64,000 bases of DNA from Lentisphaera araneosa HTCC2155 (GCF_000170755.1 NZ_ABCK01000021.1:28092-92091), one strand, 5' to 3'; positions 16,833-26,818 are shown, counted from the first letter of the stretch. The notes: generated by a model from the sequence alone, not told the origin. Program-made: numbers and translations.

Positions 16833-18335
16833 ATGAGATATTTTTGTATATTCTTAATCTTTACAAACCTTATGTATTCAAAAGAAAAAGTTAATTTCCT
16901 TTTCATTACAGCAGATGATATGAATTGGAACAGTGTTGGTTGTTTTGGTGCCGAAATCAAAGAAACTACCCCCAAGATTGATCAACTTGCTAAAGAAGGG
17001 ATGCGCTTTGCCAACGCTCATGTGGCGACAACTGTCTGCATGCCTTCTCGAAACGCCATCAACTCAGGGCGCCTCCCACATAGAAGCGGAGGAGAGGGCT
17101 TTCACCACTTTACCATTCCCAATGTTCCCACGATACCATCTGTTTTAAGTAAGAATGGATACAAAGTCGGCATTCTCGGTAAGGTTGGTCATAGTACACC
17201 CTATAAAGACACACCCTGGGATCATGCGGAAGAAGTGGGGCGCAATACAGAAGAGATCACCAAAAAGGCCGCCGCCTTTGCGGACTCAGCAATTAATGAA
17301 GACAAACCATTTTACCTCATCGTAAACTCACATGATCCTCACCGCCCTTATTACAATTGGAAAAACGAAGGCAAAAAGCAACGAAATCACAAGGGGAAAA
17401 ACCCTAACTCTCACCCCAGTAAAGTTTTTAAACCTCAAGACATGATCGTTCCTGCCTTCCTACCAGACACTAAGGAGATCCGTCATGAATTGGCCAATTA
17501 TTACTGTTCTGTTCGTCGATGCGATGATTTAGTTGGTCGTCTAGTGAACATGATTCAAGAAAAAGGTTTGCAGAACAATACTATGATTGTTTTTCTTTCT
17601 GATCACGGAATGGGTGCGCCTTCCGCAAAAGCGAATGCCTATGTAAACAGCACAAAAACGCCAATGATCATAAAATACCCTACTTTAATTAAAGCGGGTT
17701 CTGTTCATAAAGAATTTAGCTCTGTACTTGACCTTTTCCCCACTATGCTTGATTTAGCTGAAATAGAATCACCAGGAGGGTTTGATGGTCAAAGTCTAAA
17801 GGCAGTATTTAGTGGCGGAAAATTAAAAGATCGAAACAAACTATTTTTTACGTATTTTTATGCTAAAAATGGCAACAGTCACTACAATATGCGCACCGCA
17901 CTTGATCATAAGTACTCTTATACTTTCAACAGTTTTTACACTGGAAAAAGACTCTACGCCACCTCTTCACTCGGCGGCAACTTTTTCACATCCATAGTGC
18001 AACAAGGAAAAACTGATCCCTACTGGAATAAACGCGCTGAATTTATTTTAAGACGTGCTCCAGAAGAGCTCTATGACCTTGAAAAAGACCCCTATGGTTT
18101 TAACAATTTAGCAAATAATCCCGAATACAAAGAACTTATGAATAAATTCCGTAAGGCCATGGCCACCAATATGGAAAAAACAAAAGATTTTGTCAGCCCA
18201 GTCTTTAAAACTTATCAGGAAACAAAGGATGTCAAAAAAATGCGTGCGGCCTACGAAAAAGTTCAAGCAAGTGGAACCTTTGTGGGAAATATTCCAAAAA
18301 GAGAGAAAGACATCAGCAAGTGGTCAAATCCATAA
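16833..18335 (+). CDS. Secreted sulfatase (formylglycine type)
   Basis: A 500-residue type I sulfatase with signal peptide (1-16). Metal ligands are seen in FITADDMNWN (Asp28, Asp29) and the signature CMPSRNAINSGR puts the formylglycine precursor at Cys69 with Arg73 as partner. Later landmarks are KVGILGKVGHST, NSHDPHRPYY and VFLSDHGMG, which carry the remaining catalytic Lys/His and metal Asp/His. It removes sulfate esters from polysaccharides; the sugar target cannot be read from sequence. Cys-type activation needs a formylglycine-generating enzyme, not seen in the window. Followed by a pseudopilin with its own promoter. Confidence 0.93.
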   Translation: MRYFCIFLIFTNLMYSKEKVNFLFITADDMNWNSVGCFGAEIKETTPKIDQLAKEGMRFANAHVATTVCMPSRNAINSGRLPHRSGGEGFHHFTIPNVPTIPSVLSKNGYKVGILGKVGHSTPYKDTPWDHAEEVGRNTEEITKKAAAFADSAINEDKPFYLIVNSHDPHRPYYNWKNEGKKQRNHKGKNPNSHPSKVFKPQDMIVPAFLPDTKEIRHELANYYCSVRRCDDLVGRLVNMIQEKGLQNNTMIVFLSDHGMGAPSAKANAYVNSTKTPMIIKYPTLIKAGSVHKEFSSVLDLFPTMLDLAEIESPGGFDGQSLKAVFSGGKLKDRNKLFFTYFYAKNGNSHYNMRTALDHKYSYTFNSFYTGKRLYATSSLGGNFFTSIVQQGKTDPYWNKRAEFILRRAPEELYDLEKDPYGFNNLANNPEYKELMNKFRKAMATNMEKTKDFVSPVFKTYQETKDVKKMRAAYEKVQASGTFVGNIPKREKDISKWSNP

Positions 18336-18406
18336 ATCATTCTTTAGCAAAAAATACCTTACCCCGTGATCTGGCTTTGAAATAACCAAAGGTTTTTTCA
18401 TTATTA

Positions 18407-18438
18407 CTGTCCTTGTAGAACACTGAGTTACGAAAAAG
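18407..18438 (+). promoter_or_regulatory. CTGTCT-N18-CG element before pseudopilin
   Basis: CTGTCC (18407-18412), 18 bases, CGAAAAAG (from 18431), 39 bases before the ATG at 18471. Confidence 0.72.
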
Positions 18439-18470
18439 TTTATATAAATTGTAATTTATGAGAGCGCATT

Positions 18471-19118
18471 ATGAAGAAAACAAAGTTTAGCTTAATTGAA
18501 CTCCTTGTTGTCGTGGCGATAATTGGAATCCTTGCGAGTTTCTTACTTCCTACACTGAGTAAAGCTAGAAAAAAAGCACAAAGTTCCGTATGCCAAAACA
18601 AGCTCAAGCAAATCTCCACAGCTTCATTTATGTACGCTGAAGATAACGATAATTTTGCCCCACTTAACGACGCTAAAAACAGTAACTATTGGTCAAAAAG
18701 AATGTCCCAAGGTGGCTATCTCCCAGCGATTACTGCAGCAAACAGTAATGAAAATGGAAGTCCCTACAAATGTCCCAATGGGGCAGCGCTCGATACTTAT
18801 TACACCAACAATTATTCCCAAAACTACCGCTTAGGCCAAATAGATAGTGGTGGTGCAGTTTACACTCCTTATCAATTAACAAGTAGTCACAGCAATGAAA
18901 CAGCTTTTTATATGGATGCCTGGAACGTTAAAAACAACCTCTTCAAATCTTATTTTTCAGAAGCTAAGATTTACGATTCAAATAAAGAAAAAGCCATTGC
19001 CCGTCATCAGAGTAAAGCCAACATCGTTTATGTAGATGGACATGCTAGCACATTAACAGGCAGTCAATTGCTCATCATTGGCAGCGAGGCGAATACTACA
19101 GAATTTTGGATTCCTTAA
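18471..19118 (+). CDS. Pseudopilin-like protein with VDGH motif
   Basis: A 215-residue protein with prepilin N-terminus [24 protein letters not shown], a mature helix followed by [11 protein letters not shown], and the terminal [12 protein letters not shown] motif. Same family as the proteins at 10346, 36584 and 37601. It stands between a sulfatase and a DUF1552 gene but each has its own promoter element. Role unproven: candidates are minor pseudopilins that present or secrete hydrolases, or surface fibre subunits. Confidence 0.88.
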   Translation: MKKTKFSLIELLVVVAIIGILASFLLPTLSKARKKAQSSVCQNKLKQISTASFMYAEDNDNFAPLNDAKNSNYWSKRMSQGGYLPAITAANSNENGSPYKCPNGAALDTYYTNNYSQNYRLGQIDSGGAVYTPYQLTSSHSNETAFYMDAWNVKNNLFKSYFSEAKIYDSNKEKAIARHQSKANIVYVDGHASTLTGSQLLIIGSEANTTEFWIP

Positions 19119-19194
19119 TTAGAAAATTTGAAACTTTACTTCCACACAAGTCTCGATTGTTTTATTCAGAAATTTCAATAAAAATATCAGACTA

Positions 19195-19226
19195 CTGTCT
19201 CATGTATTACAAATCTTACGTACTTG
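19195..19226 (+). promoter_or_regulatory. CTGTCT-N18-CG element before DUF1552
   Basis: CTGTCT (19195-19200), 18 bases, CGTACTTG (from 19219), 57 bases before the GTG at 19277. Confidence 0.77.
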
Positions 19227-19276
19227 TCTAAAAAGTCTTATTACTTTCTGCCAACTCGTAAGCATAGGTATTTTTC

Positions 19277-20494
19277 GTGAACAGAAGAAATTTCATCAAA
19301 GCTACAGGATTTAGCCTGCCACTTCCTCTCTTAGCTTTTAACAGAGCTCCAAAGCAAAAGGCTCCCATGCGCTTGGTCGTTGTAGGTAATCCCTATGGAA
19401 TGCATCCAGAAAGCTTTTTCCCAAAAACTTTTGGCAAGGATTATAAAACCACCATCGAACTTCAGTGCCTTGATTGGATTCGTGATGAGATGACTATTTT
19501 TTCTCATATAGATCACAAAATGGAGAGTGGACACAACAAAGAATCGGCCTTTCTTTCGGGAATTTTAAAGCGTGATGCCAGTCAATATCCCGACGGCAAC
19601 ATCAGTCTCGATCAAATGATTGGCGAATACCTGCGCAGCGAAGTACGCTTTCCAACTTTGAACGTGAGTGCGGGTCCAAGCATTCAAGAAAGTTGGAGTC
19701 GCACTGGCGTGCCCACGCCCATTTTAAATACGACGCAGATGTACAACAAGCTTTTTAATAATAGCTCAGCTAGCGAAAAAAAAGCTGAACTCGAGGTATG
19801 GCAGCGCAATCAGGAAATGCTCAAAGTACTTCATGGTCAACACGCTTATTCATTTAGAAATTTAGGTCAAGATGACAAGGTACAAATGGATCAGTACTTA
19901 AGCTCTTTGAGTGACTTAAACCGCGAGATTAATTCCATGCGCAAGTGGCAAAATAAAGCCAAGCCAAAATTTAATATGCCCAGCTTTATCGATTATGAGC
20001 AGGAGTACAACACCATTTTCGATATGCTCGTCCTAGGGCTGCAGTCAAATTCGACACGCGTTGCTACAGTTACTTTTCCGGGACAATTCAAAACTCGAGA
20101 TATTGGACTCGCAGGCAATTATCATTCCTACACCCACAATGGCAAAAAGCCCGATGCTGTAAATGGCTTACAACAAATAGAGATCTTCCAGCTCAAACAA
20201 GTCTCGCGCTTTATTAAAAAGTTAAAAGCCATAAAAGAACCCGGTCAAAATGGCTCCATGCTGGATCATACCATCGTTATGTTTGGCAGTTCAATGGGAT
20301 ATGGTGGAACACATAGTAATCGCAATTTACCTATTCTTCTTGTTGGTGGTGGATTAAAACACAAAGGCCATGTCGATATGAAAAGGAAAAATGGCGAAAA
20401 CACCATGCTCTGCAATCTCTACTTGAGCATTCTTCATAAATTTGGCATTGAACGCGAGAGCTTCAATACCAGCGTCGGCACTGTGGACATTTAA
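19277..20494 (+). CDS. DUF1552 protein, second copy
   Basis: A 405-residue DUF1552 protein starting at GTG, with a twin-arginine-like MNRRNFIKATGFSLPLPLL signal. Conserved parts include MRLVVVGNPYGMHPESFFP, IFSHIDHKMESGHN and FGSSMGYGGTHSNRNLPILLVGGG. Paralogous to the gene at 15330 but clearly diverged. One base separates its stop from the cytochrome-c/DUF1592 partner, giving the same functional pair as on the minus strand. Confidence 0.89.
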   Translation: MNRRNFIKATGFSLPLPLLAFNRAPKQKAPMRLVVVGNPYGMHPESFFPKTFGKDYKTTIELQCLDWIRDEMTIFSHIDHKMESGHNKESAFLSGILKRDASQYPDGNISLDQMIGEYLRSEVRFPTLNVSAGPSIQESWSRTGVPTPILNTTQMYNKLFNNSSASEKKAELEVWQRNQEMLKVLHGQHAYSFRNLGQDDKVQMDQYLSSLSDLNREINSMRKWQNKAKPKFNMPSFIDYEQEYNTIFDMLVLGLQSNSTRVATVTFPGQFKTRDIGLAGNYHSYTHNGKKPDAVNGLQQIEIFQLKQVSRFIKKLKAIKEPGQNGSMLDHTIVMFGSSMGYGGTHSNRNLPILLVGGGLKHKGHVDMKRKNGENTMLCNLYLSILHKFGIERESFNTSVGTVDI

Positions 20495-20495
20495 T

Positions 20496-22901
20496 ATGCT
20501 TAGGTTACTCCCCTTTTTCTTAAGCCTAGCCATAGGCCTACACGCAGAAGCGATACGCCCGAGTTCTTTATTTATTAAAAATTGTCAAGAATGCCACAAT
20601 CCTAAAAAGTCTAAAGGGAAATTTTCTTTAAGTGATTTAAGTGGTGGAGTCAAAGCTAAAAACATAGATAAATGGCACGATGTTTTAGATCAGCTTGAAA
20701 GCCATGAAATGCCACCAGAAGATCAAGCACCAATTGCACCCCAAAATCGTAAACTCATGCTAAGCTGGGTCAAATCTAAAATTGCTCAGTACAATGCTTC
20801 CACACCAAGCCAAGTCAAAAAACCACTGACCAAAAGACTGACTTTGGAGGAGTATCAACATACGCTCCGCGACTTGCTCGGAGTCGAACACCTGGGCACC
20901 AACTCTCCCAGTCAAGAACTTTTAGAAGATGCCTATGAGGATGGCTTTAATAACAATGCCAAGAACTTAAGTATGAGTTCATATCACATGAACGCCTACC
21001 TCAACACCGCTCGCAAAATCCTAGACAATTTCATTTTAGACGACCAAAAACCTGAGTCAAAAAAATATGATTTTAAACCCCATTATTTTAAAAAAGTACG
21101 ATGGACGACAAAAGGATCTCCTGGCAATGGTAAAGATCACCTAGATTTAATTGCGCCTTCTCATCATCAAAGTATTGCCCGCTTCCCTGAATTTCCCGAA
21201 ACAGGTTATTATAAAATCACCATCGATGCTCAAGCCATTGATCGCAATTACCCCTATAAAGAAGAGCATATAGGAGTCCACAAAAGCGACCCCATTAAAA
21301 TGAGTATAAAAATTGGCTCAAAAAACTTCATTCAGCCCCTCCAGGATAAGCGAAAGACTTATACCCTAAATACATGGGTTTCCAAAGGCTCCGATTTAGG
21401 CTTCGGACTCGATACCGACGGCCTTAAAATGGTGCTTAATGGCAACTTCAAGTTTTATGGAAGTCTTCCCAAGCGCTACCCCGAAATTCATCCTGGGATA
21501 AAGGCCGAAGCTAAAAAATACCCTAATGAAACGACGGCAAAATCAAACTCTTGGAGCTGGAAATACTGGCGTGGACCAAGAGTGCGTATCTTTGGTGTTA
21601 AGCTTGAGGGCCCCTACTATAAATCCTGGCCACCTGAAGTCGAAGCCAAGCTCATCGGCGCTAAGCCTAGTACTCAAAATATAAAAACGACTCTGCTTGA
21701 ATTTGCCCAAAAAGCCTATCGACGGGAAGTGAGCTCCAAAGAGATTTTGCCGATCATCAATTACACCCATTCCTTAGCCAAGAAAACCAGTATGAAGGAG
21801 GCTATTAAAGAAGGGCTTACACTCATTCTCAGTTCATCGTCCTTCCTTTACATCAATCAAAAATCATCGCCTCAATACTCATTGGCCTCGAAATTGAGTT
21901 ACGCCCTTTGGTCATCTACGCCAGATACACTTCTTATGCAGCTGGCAAAGCAAAATAAATTAAACTCAAATGCCAATTTAGATAAGTTGGTTCGCCTCAT
22001 GCTTAAAAGTCCCAAGAGCCAGGCTTTTATTGACAACTTCCCAAATGCTTGGTTTGAACTAAACATGCTGGGTTTTATGCCTCCAGATCCAGATTTGTAC
22101 CATTACTTTCATCGAAAAGATCTGATGATAGATATGAAAAATGAAGTCAAAACTTTCTTTGCTCACGCGCTTAAAGAAAACTTGAGCCTAATGGATTTCA
22201 TCAAGGCCGATTACTCATTCATCAACGAAGATTTAGCCAAAATTTATGGCATTACAAACATCAAAGGATCAATGCTGCGCAAATACCACTTTAAAGACGG
22301 TCGGCGTGGTGGCATCCTAGGCATGGGAGCTATTCTAAGTTTAAGCTCCGACACACAAGTCACTTCGCCAATTCACCGCGGCGTTTGGCTCAAAGAAAAC
22401 CTTTTTGGCAGCCACCCTTCTCCGCCACCCCCCGAGCTTATGATCGAAGAGCCCGACATCAGAAACTCCAAAAATATTCGCGAGGCTTTAGCTAAACACA
22501 CCTCACAAGCCGATTGCCGAAGTTGCCACGCAAAGATTGACCCTTGGGGCTGGGCTTTCGAAAATTTTGGGCCCGCTGGCGAGTGGCGTGATCACTATGT
22601 AAAAATTAACCAAGGAAGAAAAGGCCCTACTAGTAAAAAAGCTGACATTGTCGATGCTTCATCACAACTAGCCGATGGTAGAAAATATGAGGACATTCAT
22701 GATTTTAAAAAAATAATGGCAAGTCAAGATCGCAAAATTGTCGCCTGCTTCATTCGCAAACTCATCACTTATATTAATGGCCAAGAACCAGGTTACGAAA
22801 TGGATACTGAGATTGATCGAATCGTAACTTTATCGAGGCAACAAAACTACAAAATCATCAATACCATGATTGCCGTTTTTCAAAGTCCATATATTCGCTA
22901 A
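20496..22901 (+). CDS. Planctomycete-type cytochrome c / DUF1592-DUF1588 protein, second copy
   Basis: An 801-residue secreted protein. Start ATG 20496 is preferred over an earlier in-frame ATG at 20442 because it gives a clean signal peptide (1-18) and follows the DUF1552 stop by one base. Heme motif CQECH at 30-34, then DUF1587 (RLTLEEYQHTLRDLLGVEH), DUF1595, DUF1592 (LSYALWSSTPDTLLM), DUF1588 (RRGGILGMGAILSLSS ... CRSCHAKIDPWGWAFENFG) and DUF1585. It has a carbohydrate-binding-like region in the middle (SIKIGSKNFIQPL). Paired with the upstream DUF1552 protein. Confidence 0.9.
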   Translation: MLRLLPFFLSLAIGLHAEAIRPSSLFIKNCQECHNPKKSKGKFSLSDLSGGVKAKNIDKWHDVLDQLESHEMPPEDQAPIAPQNRKLMLSWVKSKIAQYNASTPSQVKKPLTKRLTLEEYQHTLRDLLGVEHLGTNSPSQELLEDAYEDGFNNNAKNLSMSSYHMNAYLNTARKILDNFILDDQKPESKKYDFKPHYFKKVRWTTKGSPGNGKDHLDLIAPSHHQSIARFPEFPETGYYKITIDAQAIDRNYPYKEEHIGVHKSDPIKMSIKIGSKNFIQPLQDKRKTYTLNTWVSKGSDLGFGLDTDGLKMVLNGNFKFYGSLPKRYPEIHPGIKAEAKKYPNETTAKSNSWSWKYWRGPRVRIFGVKLEGPYYKSWPPEVEAKLIGAKPSTQNIKTTLLEFAQKAYRREVSSKEILPIINYTHSLAKKTSMKEAIKEGLTLILSSSSFLYINQKSSPQYSLASKLSYALWSSTPDTLLMQLAKQNKLNSNANLDKLVRLMLKSPKSQAFIDNFPNAWFELNMLGFMPPDPDLYHYFHRKDLMIDMKNEVKTFFAHALKENLSLMDFIKADYSFINEDLAKIYGITNIKGSMLRKYHFKDGRRGGILGMGAILSLSSDTQVTSPIHRGVWLKENLFGSHPSPPPPELMIEEPDIRNSKNIREALAKHTSQADCRSCHAKIDPWGWAFENFGPAGEWRDHYVKINQGRKGPTSKKADIVDASSQLADGRKYEDIHDFKKIMASQDRKIVACFIRKLITYINGQEPGYEMDTEIDRIVTLSRQQNYKIINTMIAVFQSPYIR

Positions 22902-22939
22902 AAAAAATCACTAAAAATAGTCAGTATTTTTGAATTTAA

Positions 22940-22971
22940 CTGTCTCTCATTAGCCTCAGTTATCGAATATG
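22940..22971 (+). promoter_or_regulatory. CTGTCT-N18-CG element before alpha-toroid protein
   Basis: CTGTCT (22940-22945), 18 bases, CGAATATG (from 22964), 112 bases before the ATG. Confidence 0.73.
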
Positions 22972-23076
22972 GCTTAAAGGATTTTTTAGTGATCAAATTA
23001 TTGACATATAAAATCGTCTTTAATGACACTAGAAAATCACTAAAAACTAAATTATATAGCAATACTTAGGTTATAC

Positions 23077-24642
23077 ATGAGTGAAGAATTTGACGATGAA
23101 TCTTACGGAGTTTTAAGCTCCGAAGAATTGAAAGAGATTCAGGAACAGTACCGAAAACAAAAGTTAAAAGATACTCTAACCGGCCCGATAATATCGACTT
23201 GTATCCACATCATAATTATCATTTGTGCTTCATTTTTTAAAGGTGAAACAAAAGCCAAAAATGCCAATGTCGAAATCAGTCAAAAAATGGAAGAAGTTAT
23301 TGACGAACCTCCTCCACCGCCTCCTCCACCGCCTCCTCCACCTGAGCCAGAAATGGATACTGAGGCAGAAACAATAAACCCCGACATCACCGAAACGGTA
23401 GATGTAACAGAAGATATTGCTACTGAGGTAGACGAAATTACTGATGAACCACCTGCTGCAGAAGTCATGGACGATGTAGAACTCATGTCAGATGTAAAGC
23501 CCTCAACTTCTCCGTTAACTTCTGCGAAGATGTTTTCTTCCCGCTCACCCAACGCCAAAGCTAATGCAATAAGAAAGTATGGTGGTTCTGGTGTCGCACA
23601 ACAATCACTTGGCAAAGCTCTTGACTGGCTGGCAAAAAACCAAAACCCGGATGGCACCTGGGGTAGCGGACACCCTCACTCTATGACTAGTCTTGCCGTC
23701 TTAACGTATCTTGCCCATGGTGAAACAGGTAAATCAAAGCGCTATGGAAAGATCGTTTCAAAAGGTATATCCAATCTTGCAAAGTGGGGAAACTCAACGA
23801 GTAGCTTCCCTCTAGGAAGAGCAAAAGAGAGAAATGTTTATGAACATGCTCTTGTGGCTTATGCACTATCGGAAGCCTACGCCATGACTGGGAACTTTAA
23901 CCTAAAAACACCCATGAATAACACCATCAGATTCATCTGTAATAATCAGCATGAAAATGGTGGCTATATGTATAGTTATAAAAAGACTGGAGACTCCAAT
24001 TTTTCTAATGCATGTTGGAATTGGCAATCCATGAAAGCTGCAAAAGTTGCGGGCTGTGATGTACCTGAACTACCAGCTGCGATTGAAAAATCAGTCGCTC
24101 ACATGAAAAAACATGCTACTGCAACAGGCTTTTATTATCGTTTACAGAACAAAGACAAACGCGACCCCTCAATGCGTGCCGTTGGTGTTCTTTGTATGCA
24201 GCTTTTAGGTGCGCAAGATGATCCTGCCTGCCGCAGACTAGGTAACCTCATTGTGAAAGAAGATATCAAGCTACTAAAGTGGGAGGAACATGGTAAACAC
24301 AACGCCCCTGCCGGCTTCTATCTTTATTGGATGTACTATGCAACTCAGGCAGTTTTTCAACGCGGGGGTAGTGATTGGACGAAATGGAATAAAATATTCC
24401 AAAAACAACTCGTCGATAATCAGCACCCAGATGGCTACTGGTTGAGTCCTGCTACAAAAGGTATTGAAACAGACCGTAATGCCATGATTGATATTGATAA
24501 CAAAGTCTATTCAACCACGCTCTGTGCTTTGCAACTCACTGTTTATTATCGTTATTTACCCTCTTCCGTTATAAAAAAATCTGGGGCGACAAAAGCGAGC
24601 CCTAAAGTTAATGATGGAGAGGAAATTATTGATATTTTTTAG
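23077..24642 (+). CDS. TonB-like anchor fused to squalene-cyclase-type alpha-toroid
   Basis: A 521-residue protein with an unusual architecture. Residues 1-43 are cytoplasmic and acidic; one membrane segment covers about 44-59 (IISTCIHIIIIICASFF); then comes a run of 12 prolines and an acidic Pro/Glu/Thr linker (78-150) that resembles the periplasmic span of TonB; from about 170 a prenyltransferase/squalene-oxidase-repeat domain follows (ALDWLAKNQNPDGTWG, FICNNQHENGGYMYS, QLVDNQHPDGYWLSP). The polyproline is coded by three tandem 12-base repeats (23308-23343). Function unknown; the toroid probably binds a peptide or polymer in the periplasm, as no DxDD cyclase motif is seen. Confidence 0.82.
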   Translation: MSEEFDDESYGVLSSEELKEIQEQYRKQKLKDTLTGPIISTCIHIIIIICASFFKGETKAKNANVEISQKMEEVIDEPPPPPPPPPPPPEPEMDTEAETINPDITETVDVTEDIATEVDEITDEPPAAEVMDDVELMSDVKPSTSPLTSAKMFSSRSPNAKANAIRKYGGSGVAQQSLGKALDWLAKNQNPDGTWGSGHPHSMTSLAVLTYLAHGETGKSKRYGKIVSKGISNLAKWGNSTSSFPLGRAKERNVYEHALVAYALSEAYAMTGNFNLKTPMNNTIRFICNNQHENGGYMYSYKKTGDSNFSNACWNWQSMKAAKVAGCDVPELPAAIEKSVAHMKKHATATGFYYRLQNKDKRDPSMRAVGVLCMQLLGAQDDPACRRLGNLIVKEDIKLLKWEEHGKHNAPAGFYLYWMYYATQAVFQRGGSDWTKWNKIFQKQLVDNQHPDGYWLSPATKGIETDRNAMIDIDNKVYSTTLCALQLTVYYRYLPSSVIKKSGATKASPKVNDGEEIIDIF

Positions 24643-24659
24643 TCATCATATCAAACTTC

Positions 24660-24691
24660 CTGTATGAGTGTTATTTACTTAGTCGATAAAG
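24660..24691 (+). promoter_or_regulatory. CTGTCT-N18-CG element (weaker) before DUF1080-like gene
   Basis: CTGTAT (24660-24665, one mismatch), 18 bases, CGATAAAG (from 24684), 69 bases before the ATG at 24754. Confidence 0.55.
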
Positions 24692-24753
24692 TTATTTTAA
24701 CTAGGCTCAATCGCTCCCCGCAGCAATTTAATAATCATCAATAAGTTTAAACA

Positions 24754-25454
24754 ATGTACCGCTTTATTTTTACTCTTACCTTTTTGTGTCATTCACTTTT
24801 AGCCTTGGAAACTCACGTGCTCAATAAAGGTAAACTTCTTTTCCATACCGACTTTTCTGAACAAATCCCCATAAAGAAACCTCGGTTTTGGATCAAGCAA
24901 AATACGCGTTGGAAAGTAAAAAATGGAGAACTTGTCGGTACGCCCGCTACCATGGAGTACCAAAAAAAGAAAAAAAACTTGGCAAGGGCCATTTAGGTGA
25001 TTTCCCTAGAATTGGCCTAGGTAAAATGCCAAGGTCATATATCATGAACTTTAAGTTTCAGGTGGATGATAAAATGGGGAATGATAAAACGCCTATGTTC
25101 GAGTTTGGTCATCATGTTTCTAGAATTTATTTTGGAGATAACGGAATTCAACTTTTAAGTGATACAGCAAAGCCAGTCACAAAAAAACTACATATGGAGA
25201 TTAAGGGATTTAAATTAGAGCCCTATAAATGGTACGAGGTTCTTGCTGAAGTTGGAGAAGAACATCTATTTGTCCAAATTAAAGATCAGCTTGGCCAAGT
25301 CACCAAATTTCAATGCCATAATCCAAAGTTCAAAACATCATCTAACAACTCTTTTCAGATTGCTTCTACGGTTCAGGGAACACTTAAAATGGATGATATC
25401 ACCTTTTGGGAATCTAAAGGAAACAAGCAAGACTGGCAACAGGCTTTGAAATAA
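24754..25454 (+). pseudogene. DUF1080-like secreted protein split by a -1 frameshift
   Basis: The 5' part (24754-24996) gives a signal peptide and a jelly-roll start (HTDFSEQIPIKKPRFWIKQ, WKVKNGELVG); the rest continues in the -1 frame to 25454 (FPRIGLGKMPRSYIMNFKFQ ... MDDITFWESKG). The two parts join naturally as a protein of about 233 residues resembling DUF1080/LamG-type domains. The switch falls in an A-rich tract at 24962-24977 that contains two classic -1 slippery heptamers, A AAA AAG (24963-24969) and A AAA AAC (24972-24978), with GGAG five bases upstream. It could be a lost base, a sequencing error, or programmed frameshifting; the first two are more likely. Confidence 0.7.
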
Positions 25455-25576
25455 AGCCATTATTCCAATACCAATCTCAACTTTTCAATAAACGCAGTAT
25501 TATTCGCGCTTATTATTCCCCACACATCACAGGTAAGTCCCTTTGAGATCTAGCAATTGAAACCAGAAATTATACA

Positions 25577-26818
25577 TCAATTGGCTGAAGCTTTTCCTAA
25601 AAAGGCATCAAAATACTTTTGTGTGTAACTCTTAGTTCCATCAGCTCTGATGAGCCACATCCCTTTCATATCCTCATTTTTATAAACTTTACTTGGTTTA
25701 AGCTGAGGGTCATGCCTAAGTAACTCATTATCATACAGAGCCCATTGAAAAATAAACGGCACATCATGGTACATATAAACCGCCATCCATGTATCCCATA
25801 GCTCTTTGGTTTTCTTCATTGAGTTAGCCTGCTGATCATTTTCTTTTAAGCCAATCTCGCCAATATAAACTATTCTTTTGCCATTCATGTACTCAGACGG
25901 GCTCATTTGCTTCTTCAAATAGCCTATCCCCTCATGCATTAGTGAGCCATCATCATGTCCATATTTAATCCCATCGTAGGCTGACCAAGAGACCATGTCA
26001 ATTTTTATCTTTGGCAGTATGTGAGAAGCTACGGTAGGAACGCCCTTTTTAGCATCAAAAACTTTATTCACTTCCACGGCATGAAAAACTTTACATTTAG
26101 ACCTTTTTATTTCGGACCTTGCTCTATCAACACCTTTTTGTCTTGCCATTAACCACTTGGTCAAAAGATTAGACTTTTCTCTCCAGTTTTTAGGGACGCC
26201 GATGGTCACCCACTCATCAAATGCAGCTCTCATCATCCAGTCCCCTTCCCAGTTTTGAATAATAAAGGTTACATCCTGATTTTTATACTTTTTGAGTAAG
26301 TAAATGACCGCTTCATACATTTCATTTTCTATGCTTTTTTCAGTAACGGTAGGGTCACCATGTTTAAAAGCCTCCCAGGAATGCACACAGTCGAGTGCAA
26401 AAACTTTTAAGCCAGACGAAAAAGTTTTTTGAAAATACTCGTGTGAAATAACTTCTTTCAAAGTCATTCCCTGCTTGAGTTCCCAATCAGAATTGTAAAA
26501 ATAATCTAACGCATTTCCATCATGACTAATTTTTAACTCTGGGATAAATAATTTAATGAGCTCATACCCCAAGTCTTTTGTTTTTTTTACACCTTCAATA
26601 AGAATAGGTTTGTTCGTAAAATGATACTTGGGCGCAGCTAATGAAGTTCCAATTCTGTTTTGCCATTTAGAGGGAATAGATTGTAATTCTGAGGGCTTTA
26701 GTAAAGAAAGTTTCTCGAAATCGCGCTTTTTAGAAGTATCGGCATTTAAACCTGACATCATTGATAAGGTAAATATTAGAAAATAGTATCGCATAAAATA
26801 TAGGGTCTTTGCTTTCAT
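25577..26818 (-). CDS. Secreted glycoside-hydrolase-like TIM-barrel protein
   Basis: A 413-residue secreted protein whose layout suggests a clan-A-like TIM-barrel glycosidase without a clear family. FIIQNWEGDWMM (about 185-196) resembles an N-E acid/base motif and VYIGEIGLKEND (about 325-336) a nucleophile Glu strand; a PFIFQWALYDNE stretch looks like the eighth barrel strand. The ATG at 26818 directly follows the stop of the upstream gene; ATG 26794 would give a shorter, cleaner signal peptide. Last gene of the operon starting at 30344. Confidence 0.65.
   Translation of the reverse strand: MKAKTLYFMRYYFLIFTLSMMSGLNADTSKKRDFEKLSLLKPSELQSIPSKWQNRIGTSLAAPKYHFTNKPILIEGVKKTKDLGYELIKLFIPELKISHDGNALDYFYNSDWELKQGMTLKEVISHEYFQKTFSSGLKVFALDCVHSWEAFKHGDPTVTEKSIENEMYEAVIYLLKKYKNQDVTFIIQNWEGDWMMRAAFDEWVTIGVPKNWREKSNLLTKWLMARQKGVDRARSEIKRSKCKVFHAVEVNKVFDAKKGVPTVASHILPKIKIDMVSWSAYDGIKYGHDDGSLMHEGIGYLKKQMSPSEYMNGKRIVYIGEIGLKENDQQANSMKKTKELWDTWMAVYMYHDVPFIFQWALYDNELLRHDPQLKPSKVYKNEDMKGMWLIRADGTKSYTQKYFDAFLGKASAN

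Noticed and set aside
23280..23657. Minus-strand open frame with a poly-glycine run
   Set aside because: It is the reverse complement of the polyproline and acidic linker of the alpha-toroid gene.
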